From Streptomyces violaceusniger (GTDB taxonomy: Bacteria > Actinomycetota > Actinomycetes > Streptomycetales > Streptomycetaceae): a DNA stretch of 64,000 nucleotides. The position numbers and the translations under genes are program-made. Position 1 is the first letter of the stretch, and the number at the start of each line of letters is the position of its first letter. Positions 57,333 through 64,000 of the stretch are shown here, in pieces. Location of the stretch: assembly GCA_005405945.1 (NCBI GenBank), contig BJHW01000001.1, positions 2,790,001-2,854,000 of the forward strand, given 5' to 3'. The notes below the pieces were generated by a model that was not told the origin of the DNA, did no database searches, and saw only the letters and a list, made by a program, of their open reading frames with translations.

Positions 57333-58487
57333 TTGTCCTTGCCTCGACTCCGCGCGGTACTCGGCCGTCTCGCCGCGTACCAGCCGACCGAAGGGGTGCA
57401 TGCGGCAGCGGCGCGCACGCGCCCGCTATCGGCGAACGAATCTCCCCACGGCCCGCTGCCAGGCATCCTAGAAGCGATCGCGGGGGCGGCTTCGACGGTG
57501 AATCGCTACCCCGACCCGGGGTGCGGCGAGCTGACGCGTGCGATCGCGCGATCGCACGGGATCACGGAAGACAGGGTCGTGGTGGGCGCGGGGTCCGTCG
57601 CACTCCTCCAGACACTGCTGCAATCCGTCGGCGACCCCGGCTCCGAAGTCGTGTATGCCTGGCGGTCGTTCGAGCTCTACCCCATTCTCGCCGACCTCGC
57701 CGGCATGCGCTCCGTGCGAGTGCCCCTGGTCGAGGGCGCGCACGACCTCCCGGCAATGGCCGACCGGATCACCGACGCCACCCGGCTGGTCCTCATCTGC
57801 AATCCCAACAATCCGACGGGCACGGTGGCCGCCAGGGAGGAGCTGCGGAAGTTCCTGGCGCGCACCCCGCCGACCTGCCTGGTCGCCCTCGACGAGGCGT
57901 ACTACGAGTACGCGCGCGAGCCGACCGCCTCAAGTGGCCTGGAACTCGGCGAGGCGCACCCGAATCTCGTGGTGCTGCGCACGTTCTCGAAGGCGTATGG
58001 ACTCGCCGGCCTCCGGGTCGGCTACCTCGTGGGTGATCCCCGCGTGGTCGAGCAACTACGCAAAGCCTGCCTCGTCTATGCGGTGAACGGGGTCGCGCAG
58101 CAAGCGGCCGTGGCGGCCCTCGGGCTCGAGGACCAGTTGCTGCGCCGCGTCGACGTCACGGTCACCGAACGCCGCCGAGTCCGGGACGCCTTGGTGGCCC
58201 ATGGCTGGGACGTTCCGGTCAGCCACGCCAACTTCCTCTGGCTCCGGCTGGGCGACGCCTCGGCCGAGTTCGGCAGATGGTGCACGGGCAAGGGCATCGC
58301 CGTGCGGACGTTTCCGGGCGAGGGCGTACGCGTGTCGATCGGTCGCGCCGAGGACAACGACGCCTTCCTCGCCGCATCGGCCGAATGGCGCCGCCGCGAG
58401 CAACAAGTGGCCTTGATCAACTCCGCCAAGAAGGTAGGGCCCTACGAATGGCTCGCTCAGCCCGATCAGACAGGTAGGGAACATTGA
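57333..58487 (+). CDS. PLP aminotransferase, histidinol-phosphate aminotransferase family
   Basis: A fold-type I aminotransferase of about 384 residues. Motifs: LSANESPHGPLPGILEA at the N-terminus, LICNPNNPTGTV, VALDEAYYEY, and the PLP Lys in LRTFSKAYGLAGLRVGY, with the C-terminal Arg region EGVRVSIGRAEDNDAFL. No ATG or GTG fits; TTG 57333 has GGGAG five bases upstream, and TTG 57339 is an alternative. It follows the ACP by 68 bases and overlaps the next gene (TTGA at 58484-58487). Expected role: amination of the 2-oxo acid made by the aldolase/hydratase pair into an NRPS building block. Confidence 0.9.
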   Translation: MSLPRLRAVLGRLAAYQPTEGVHAAAARTRPLSANESPHGPLPGILEAIAGAASTVNRYPDPGCGELTRAIARSHGITEDRVVVGAGSVALLQTLLQSVGDPGSEVVYAWRSFELYPILADLAGMRSVRVPLVEGAHDLPAMADRITDATRLVLICNPNNPTGTVAAREELRKFLARTPPTCLVALDEAYYEYAREPTASSGLELGEAHPNLVVLRTFSKAYGLAGLRVGYLVGDPRVVEQLRKACLVYAVNGVAQQAAVAALGLEDQLLRRVDVTVTERRRVRDALVAHGWDVPVSHANFLWLRLGDASAEFGRWCTGKGIAVRTFPGEGVRVSIGRAEDNDAFLAASAEWRRREQQVALINSAKKVGPYEWLAQPDQTGREH

Positions 58488-59458
58488 ATCAGAGCACTAC
58501 GACGCGGCCCGTCCGGATGGTTGACGACAGTTCGCTGTCCCGCCACGTGGTCGTCGCCCCGGGCATGTGCAGTGGCGGATCACTCATCTTCGGTCAGATC
58601 GGGGACTGGACCTGGGAGTCGGTGGCGGCCGCCTGCCACACCAATGTGCACGCGGCCCGCACTTCCGAGGGGCAGCCTGCCTACCTGTCCTTCTACTACT
58701 TCCATGTACGCGGCGGGCAAGTCGTCCATCCCCACGGCCTCACCTTCGGCGACGAGCTCCAGGTGACCTCCCGGGTGTTCCAGTTCGGCGGCCAGTCGGT
58801 GATCACGCTCCACCGGCTCGCGCCGGCAGGGCTGGGCCTGGCCGACGCGCCGTTGGACCCCGCGGAGCTGTACGAGCGCCCCCACCCGGACTGTCTCTAC
58901 GCCGAGAACTTCAACCGCTGGATCGCTCGTAGCCGCCCGTCCAGCAACCGGCAGTTGTCCGAGGTCGCGCCTCCGGATTTCTCCTACAGCGGCCTCCCCC
59001 GGCTGCCCAACTCCTACTCGCCGCGCACCCTCGTCGGACGCGCCCGCGAGACGGGCAGCTTCTACTCGGCGGCGCCGCCCGGCCTCGTCGCGGCCGGACC
59101 GGCCCACACGTCCGAGTACGAGCTGGACGTCGCACGGGACCTCAACGGGGCCGGGCTCGTGTACTTCGCCTCGTACTTCTCGATCTTCGACACGGCGCTG
59201 CTGCGTGTGTGGCGGTCGCTCGGCCGCGGCGACGAGCATTTCCTGCGGCGCAAGGTGGTCGACCAGAAGGTCGGGTACTTCGGCAACGCCGACCCGGGCG
59301 CGGTGTTCACCATCACGGTGCACAGGTGGCACAGCGTGGCCCAGCCGCGGATCGAGATCGCCGACATGGCCATGCGTGACTCCGGCACGGGTCGTCTGCT
59401 CGCCGTCGCCGGCATCGAGATCGACGGCGACGCGTCCTACATGGACGCGTCGCCGTGA
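58484..59458 (+). CDS. LnmK-like double-hotdog acyltransferase/decarboxylase
   Basis: A 324-residue protein with TTG start coupled to the aminotransferase stop and GGTAGGGA upstream. The N-terminal block (VVVAPGMCSGGSLIFGQIGD, WTWESVAAACHTNVHAAR, YLSFYYFHVRGG, GLTFGDELQVTSRVFQFGGQ) is the pattern I associate with LnmK, the bifunctional enzyme that transfers methylmalonyl to an ACP and decarboxylates it to propionyl-ACP. A second hotdog-like half follows (FSIFDTALLRVWRSLG, FTITVHRWHS). It is the last gene of the plus-strand operon. The adjacent free ACP is its natural partner. Substrate choice is inferred, not shown. Confidence 0.78.
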   Translation: MNQSTTTRPVRMVDDSSLSRHVVVAPGMCSGGSLIFGQIGDWTWESVAAACHTNVHAARTSEGQPAYLSFYYFHVRGGQVVHPHGLTFGDELQVTSRVFQFGGQSVITLHRLAPAGLGLADAPLDPAELYERPHPDCLYAENFNRWIARSRPSSNRQLSEVAPPDFSYSGLPRLPNSYSPRTLVGRARETGSFYSAAPPGLVAAGPAHTSEYELDVARDLNGAGLVYFASYFSIFDTALLRVWRSLGRGDEHFLRRKVVDQKVGYFGNADPGAVFTITVHRWHSVAQPRIEIADMAMRDSGTGRLLAVAGIEIDGDASYMDASP

Positions 59459-59531
59459 CATCGGTCCTCCCTGCCGGAACACCGCGCTCGACCGCTGCCC
59501 CGGTGGCGAGCCCGCGGCACCGATGCCGTCC

Positions 59532-60806
59532 TCACGTTCTCTCTCTCCGGAGGGAGCTGAAGCCTTGCCGCTCGTACGCGAATTCTCCGAGCTGTCGCGC
59601 GTTCCCACCGGCGCGCCGCTCCAGGAGGCCAAGCATCGGCCCGGTCACGGCGGTGGTCACCAGAGCCATGAGGACCATCAAGGAATAAAAAGAGGCGTCG
59701 ATCACCGCCAGTTCGAGGCCCACGGTCAACAGCACGATCTCAGTGAGACCGCGGGTGTTCATCAACGCTGCCAGGGCCGTCGATTGCAGCCTGGGAATCC
59801 CGCTCAGCCGCGCACCTGCGAAGGCACCGAGGAATTTTCCAGCGAATGCCACGAGCAGGATGAGGACCAGTTCCCCGAGTCCGGCGAAACCGATACCGGA
59901 GAGGTCCACCCGCATTCCCGACAGGACGAAGTACACGGGCAGTAGAAGAACACTGCTGAGCGACTCGATGTACACGGTGAGCTCGGACTTGACATCCGTC
60001 CGCTGCGTGCGGGGTGTCACCGCACCGAACAGGAAAGCCCCGAAGATGAAGTGGATCCCCACCCACTCGGCGGCCCAGCAGGAGAGCATAAGCCCAGCCA
60101 ATACGGCGACCAGCGGGCTGGTCGTGCCCCCGCTCCCCTCCGCCGCGGTGAACACCCGGCGCAGCAGGGGGCGTACCAACGTCAGCATCGCGGTCAGACC
60201 AAGGGGCACCAACAACAACCGCGCCTGACCGGTACCCCCGTTGACGGTCACGACGAGGCCGAGAAGCAGCCAGGCCAGAACGTCGCCGATCCCCGCGCCG
60301 GCCAGGGCGATGCCACCGAGACGGGTCCGGCCCAGTCCGCGATCGGTCAAGATCCTCGCCAGCACCGGGAGCGCCGTGACCGACATCGCCGTGCCCAGGA
60401 AGAGCACGAAACCGAGCTGGCTGTGCACGCGGTGATCGCGGACCAGGTACAGCGCGAGCAGCACACCGAGGACGAAGGGCACCGCCACGGACCAGAGCGA
60501 GATCCGAAGAGCGACCTGTGCCTTGCCACGCAATTCGTCAAATGGCAGCTCATAGCCGATGACGAACATGAACAGGGCGAGGCCGACGTTGGCAAACGCC
60601 GCCAACAGCGGGCGAGTGTCAGCGGGGAACAGGAAATTCGTGAGGGCATCCCCGAACAGTGACGGCCCGATGAGGATTCCGGCCAGGATCTCTCCGACCA
60701 CGGCAGGCTGGCGCAGGAGACGAGCCGCGGCGCCGAAAAGCCTGCTGAGAACGAGGACGGCGACGAGGCCGAGGAACAACCACTGCACCTGGTCGGTAGT
60801 CAACAC
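59532..60806 (-). CDS. Cation/proton antiporter (CPA2 family)
   Basis: A 424-residue membrane protein with about 12 hydrophobic helices, starting at GTG 60806 behind GAGGG. Typical segments: RQPAVVGEILAGILIGPSLF, LALFMFVIGYELPFDELRG, GTAMSVTALPVLARILTDRG, GIALAGAGIGDVLAWLLLG with the conserved Asp, and LMNTRGLTEIVLLTVGLELA. These antiporters exchange Na+ or K+ for protons. They recur in halogenase-containing NRPS clusters, where resistance or transport roles have been proposed. It starts ten bases after the halogenase stop, so the two form an operon, and it converges with the LnmK-like gene. Confidence 0.92.
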   Translation of the reverse strand: MLTTDQVQWLFLGLVAVLVLSRLFGAAARLLRQPAVVGEILAGILIGPSLFGDALTNFLFPADTRPLLAAFANVGLALFMFVIGYELPFDELRGKAQVALRISLWSVAVPFVLGVLLALYLVRDHRVHSQLGFVLFLGTAMSVTALPVLARILTDRGLGRTRLGGIALAGAGIGDVLAWLLLGLVVTVNGGTGQARLLLVPLGLTAMLTLVRPLLRRVFTAAEGSGGTTSPLVAVLAGLMLSCWAAEWVGIHFIFGAFLFGAVTPRTQRTDVKSELTVYIESLSSVLLLPVYFVLSGMRVDLSGIGFAGLGELVLILLVAFAGKFLGAFAGARLSGIPRLQSTALAALMNTRGLTEIVLLTVGLELAVIDASFYSLMVLMALVTTAVTGPMLGLLERRAGGNARQLGEFAYERQGFSSLRRERT

Positions 60807-60816
60807 ACGTAATCCC

Positions 60817-62253
60817 TCAGAAAGCAGGCTGTTCGGGGCGAGCCCAGTGCATGCCGTCGGGCGACTCGACCAGACCGCCCTCGTACAGCGGATCGTCCCC
60901 CACGCTCTCGCCGAAGTGCGCCTGGACCTGAACCCGGGATCCCTGCCAGTGGATCTTCCGCGACTGCTCCAGCAGATCCGCCCTGCGTTCCTGGCTGAAG
61001 GAGGGCGCGGTACCGATCAGTGCCTCCTCATCGGACGCGCCGCCGCCCACCAATTCCGCGAATGACTCCGCCGCCGAGGCGGAACTCCCGATGACGCTCT
61101 TCGCCTCGCGGAAGTACGCGTGTTCATCTTTCTGTAGGTCGTAGAAAGCGACCAGGAAGTCGTGGAATACGTCATACTCCCTGCGGTAACGGGCTTCGTA
61201 CTCGCGGAAGCAGTCCGCCTCGTCGATGGTGCCGCGGAGTGTGGTGTTGATCGATCGCGCTGCCAACAAGGCACTGTACGTGGACAGATGAACGCCGGAG
61301 GAGAAGAGCGGGTCTATGAAGCAGGCGGCGTCGCCGACCAGCACCATGCCGGGCCGCCAGAAATTCTCTTGAATGTAGGAGTAATCCTTGCGGACGCGGA
61401 CCTGCCCGTACGGCCCCTCCGTGACGCGCTCTGCCTCCGACAGGTAGTCGGCAATGAGCGGGCACTCGTCGATCAGGCCCTCCAACACCTTGTCCAGGGG
61501 CCCGTCCTGGAGGCGTGCCAGCGCCTCACGCCTCAGCACCGCACCGACACTGGTGAGCTCATCGGAGAGGGGAATGTACCAGAACCAGCCGAGATCGAAT
61601 GACGCACAGGTGATGTTGCCCGTCAAGGGGGCAGGCGCGCGCCTTCCGCCTGTGAAATAACCGAATACGGCGATGTTCTGGAATACGTCCGAATACTTAC
61701 GCGCACCGCCGATCCGCTTGTGTATGCGGCTCTTGTTTCCCGAGGCATCCGCCACGAACCTGGCACGGACCTCCCGCCGGACGCCTTGGGCATCGTTGTA
61801 CTGCACACCGCAGATCCGGCCTTCCTCCTCGAGAACGCCCACGACCTCGCTGCGTTCACGGACGTCCACACCCTTGCTGCGGGCATTGTCGAGGAGAATC
61901 TTGTCGAACTTCATGCGCTCGACCTGGTAGGCGTAGGAGGTCGGGCCCGAGAACTTTTCGGAAACGGAGAAATCAAAGGTCCAGGGCTCAGCGTTGAGCC
62001 CCCACCGGAAGGTACCTCCGTGCTTCTTCATGAAGCCGGAATTCGCCAGCTCATCCGTGACTCCGAGGAGGCGGCAGATCCCGTGCACAGTGGATGGGAG
62101 CAGCGACTCACCGATCTGGTGCCGCGGGAACTCCTCCTTTTCCAGGAGCAATACCCGATGGCCCTGGCGTGCCACTAGCGTCGAAAGCGTGGATCCACCG
62201 GGACCACCCCCGACGACCACTACGTCATAATCTGACTGAACAGCAGAATTCAC
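60817..62253 (-). CDS. Flavin-dependent halogenase
   Basis: A 478-residue FADH2-dependent halogenase. The FAD motif is VVVVGGGPGGSTLSTLVA, followed by EKEEFPRHQIGESLLPST. FMKKHGGTFRWG contains the region of the catalytic Lys. WFWYIP (residues 223-228) is the halogenase-specific WxWxIP signature that blocks monooxygenation, and VLVGDAACFIDPLFSSGVHL is the second flavin block. It resembles the phenol/carrier-bound aromatic halogenases of NRPS clusters more than free-tryptophan enzymes. An aromatic residue in the peptide, or one tied to a carrier protein, is the likely substrate. Start GTG 62253 has AGAAAGG very close; a flavin reductase is not seen. Confidence 0.93.
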   Translation of the reverse strand: MNSAVQSDYDVVVVGGGPGGSTLSTLVARQGHRVLLLEKEEFPRHQIGESLLPSTVHGICRLLGVTDELANSGFMKKHGGTFRWGLNAEPWTFDFSVSEKFSGPTSYAYQVERMKFDKILLDNARSKGVDVRERSEVVGVLEEEGRICGVQYNDAQGVRREVRARFVADASGNKSRIHKRIGGARKYSDVFQNIAVFGYFTGGRRAPAPLTGNITCASFDLGWFWYIPLSDELTSVGAVLRREALARLQDGPLDKVLEGLIDECPLIADYLSEAERVTEGPYGQVRVRKDYSYIQENFWRPGMVLVGDAACFIDPLFSSGVHLSTYSALLAARSINTTLRGTIDEADCFREYEARYRREYDVFHDFLVAFYDLQKDEHAYFREAKSVIGSSASAAESFAELVGGGASDEEALIGTAPSFSQERRADLLEQSRKIHWQGSRVQVQAHFGESVGDDPLYEGGLVESPDGMHWARPEQPAF

Positions 62254-62361
62254 GCCTTTCTCTGCCTTTCATATCGTTCGGCGACGGGCAGGGGTTTTCT
62301 GCACATCATCGCGCCCGGCAGTAAGCCCTGCATCAGCGAGAGCCACCGTTACGCGACGCCG

Positions 62362-64000
62362 TCATGCTCGGTCTCGTGGTCGCGGCCGGGGCCTCGGCCG
62401 CTTGGGGGGTGCCGCGTATGTGGCGAGCAGGTAGTCGGCCAGAGCGGTTGGCGTGGCGTGGGCGAACACCGTCGCGACGGTGAGCTGGATGCCCGTGGCC
62501 GCGCTGAGCCGGTTGCGCAGGCGTGTGGCGGTAAGGGAGTCGAATCCAATCTCCATGAAGCGGCGGTCAGGGGCAATCGCGTCTACGCCGGTGTGCCCCA
62601 GCACGGCGGCAGCATAGGCCCGCACAAGCTGCAGCAGCTCCCGACTCCGTTCGGTCTGGGGCAGGGATCGGAGGCGCCTGGCGAGAGCGGCCGGATCCTC
62701 GACCCACATCGCCTCGGTGTCGTCGGCCGAGTCAGTCATGAGCTGCCGGACTTCCGGGATGCCGCTGAGCAGCCGTTCCCATGGGCGAGCCTCGACCGCA
62801 GCGGTGAAGCGAGGCCAGTCGGCGTCGACGACGACGGAGGAGGATTCGCCCTCCGCCAGTGACCGCTCCATCGCCCTGAGTGCCGACCGCGGATCCATCG
62901 GGGCCAGACCGCTGCGCCGGACGTTGCGGCTGACCTTGCTGCTGCTGACAGCCATGCCTTCGTCGGCCCATGGCCCCCACGCCACCGAGGTGGCCGTCAG
63001 CCCCTCAGCCCGCCGCTGCTCAGCCAGCGCGTCCACAAGCGCGTTCGCCACCGCATAGTTCGCCTGTCCTGCAGAACCCACGACGCCCGCGAACGAGGAG
63101 AAAAGCACGAACGCCGAGAGTCCCAAGTCCCGTGTTGCCTCGTGCAGATGCCACGCCGCCTCGCTCTTCGACCGCAAGACCTCCTCGAACCGCTCCACGG
63201 TCAGCCCTTCCAGCACCCCATCGTCCAGGACTCCGGCCGTGTGAACGACTCCTGTCAACGGCGCCTGCGCCACCACGCCCGACACCAGCTCAGCCACGGC
63301 CATCCGGTCACCCACATCGCAGGCCACCAACTCCACCCGCGTACCCATCCCCTCCAGTTCCTTGCGCAAGTCGTCCGCCCCGTCGGCACCGGGGCCGCGG
63401 CGGGACACGAGAACCAAGCGCTCGGCGCCGGCGCGTGCCAGCCACCGCGCCACGTGCCGACCCAACGCTCCCGTACCGCCGGTGACCAACACGGTCCCCG
63501 AGGGCCGCCACCCCGCACGGCGGTGTCCGCCCGCGGCGGCCCGCACCACACGGCGGCAGAACACACCCGCGCCCCGGACCGCCACCTCACTCTCGCCCGA
63601 GCCGCCGGCGAGCACCCATGCCAGACGATCCGTGACCCACCCGTCCAGCACGTCCGGCAGGTCCACCACCCCGCCCCAACGCTCCGGCGCCTCGAGACCG
63701 ACCACACGTCCCAGACTCCACACCCCGGCCTGCTCTGTGTTCCGCACCCGTTCCGCGCCGTTCACCGACATTGCCCCGCGCGTGACGCACCACACCGGGG
63801 CCCGCACCCCCACCTCGCCCGCCGCCTGCACCATGGCCAGCGTCAACGCCACCCCCAGCGGCACCGACCCATGCACCGCGTGCCGTCCCTCCGCGAGCGC
63901 CAGCAACGAGAGCACGCCGACGATCCCAGCGTCGCCGGCCCGTGCCAGCGCCGCGCGCAACGGTCCGGCCACCGCGTCGCCGTCCGTGGCGCTCGACGCC
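62362..64000 (-). CDS. Type I PKS, C-terminal KR-ACP (N-terminus beyond window)
   Basis: The frame is open to the right edge. It carries a ketoreductase with its structural subdomain, the NADPH motif VLVTGGTGALGRHVARWLA, HTAGVLDDGVLEGL (LDD motif, the B-type KR mark), and the catalytic Ser/Tyr block LFSSFAGVVGSAGQANYAVA. A terminal ACP follows (FMEIGFDSLTATRLRNRLS, Ser in GFDSL). There is no thioesterase; the C-terminus is rich in Pro and Arg. The KR is predicted active and would give a D-configured beta-hydroxy group. It lies 108 bases upstream of the halogenase in the same direction, so the PKS belongs to the same or an adjoining cluster. Confidence 0.92.
   Translation of the reverse strand, partial: ASSATDGDAVAGPLRAALARAGDAGIVGVLSLLALAEGRHAVHGSVPLGVALTLAMVQAAGEVGVRAPVWCVTRGAMSVNGAERVRNTEQAGVWSLGRVVGLEAPERWGGVVDLPDVLDGWVTDRLAWVLAGGSGESEVAVRGAGVFCRRVVRAAAGGHRRAGWRPSGTVLVTGGTGALGRHVARWLARAGAERLVLVSRRGPGADGADDLRKELEGMGTRVELVACDVGDRMAVAELVSGVVAQAPLTGVVHTAGVLDDGVLEGLTVERFEEVLRSKSEAAWHLHEATRDLGLSAFVLFSSFAGVVGSAGQANYAVANALVDALAEQRRAEGLTATSVAWGPWADEGMAVSSSKVSRNVRRSGLAPMDPRSALRAMERSLAEGESSSVVVDADWPRFTAAVEARPWERLLSGIPEVRQLMTDSADDTEAMWVEDPAALARRLRSLPQTERSRELLQLVRAYAAAVLGHTGVDAIAPDRRFMEIGFDSLTATRLRNRLSAATGIQLTVATVFAHATPTALADYLLATYAAPPKRPRPRPRPRDRA

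Noticed and set aside
59459..59531. Terminator between the LnmK-like gene and the antiporter
   Set aside because: Only a weak CATCGGT/ACCGATG pairing with a loop above 50 bases is present; not convincing.

Overview
The window is actinobacterial, most likely Streptomyces: GC content is very high, third codon positions are almost all G or C, GTG and TTG starts are common, and both pathway regulators contain a rare TTA leucine codon. No rRNA, tRNA or CRISPR array was seen. Almost everything belongs to accessory secondary metabolism: a large hybrid NRPS/PKS cluster with a small class I lanthipeptide cluster and a belt of broken insertion sequences lodged inside it.

Left part (1-9200): an edge-truncated amidinotransferase, a decayed methyltransferase, and two large LuxR-type ATPase regulators (1983-4832 and 5520-8011). 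After a strong hairpin come fused scraps of an ATP-grasp enzyme, a GHMP kinase and an IS5-type transposase. Next (9212-20887, minus strand) is a compact biosynthetic operon, in transcription order: a PKS/NRPS protein (ACP-KS-AT-AT-ACP-C), an adenylation-carrier protein, a stand-alone AT-less ketosynthase whose first catalytic His is Asn, a cytochrome P450 and a formyltransferase. A divergent MFS exporter follows (21744-23102).

Middle (23100-33475): a decayed IS3 element with intact terminal repeats, then a lanthipeptide operon: a 47-residue precursor (24972-25115), a perfect hairpin, lanB and lanC. Transposase remnants, an AraC-type regulator, a SyrP-like/carrier-protein scar and a truncated IS630 element lie to its right.

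Right part: one giant minus-strand NRPS gene (52650-33469, about 6,396 residues after correcting nine one-base frameshifts). It has six modules and a terminal thioesterase; module 1 reads as threonine-specific and module 3 has lost most of its adenylation domain. A divergent plus-strand operon (53131-59458) looks like a dedicated amino-acid factory: C-methyltransferase, MhpD-like hydratase, acylating aldehyde dehydrogenase, HMG-lyase-type aldolase, free ACP, aminotransferase and a LnmK-like acyltransferase/decarboxylase. Together these could run a meta-cleavage pathway in the biosynthetic direction. A cation/proton antiporter, a flavin halogenase and the C-terminal KR-ACP of another type I PKS close the window on the minus strand.

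Working model: the plus-strand operon makes an unusual amino acid for the NRPS; the PKS supplies an acyl or beta-amino part; the P450, halogenase and formyltransferase tailor it. Frameshifts in G/C runs recur across many genes, so several apparently split genes are probably intact in the organism. The IS-flanked fragments, by contrast, are genuinely decayed.
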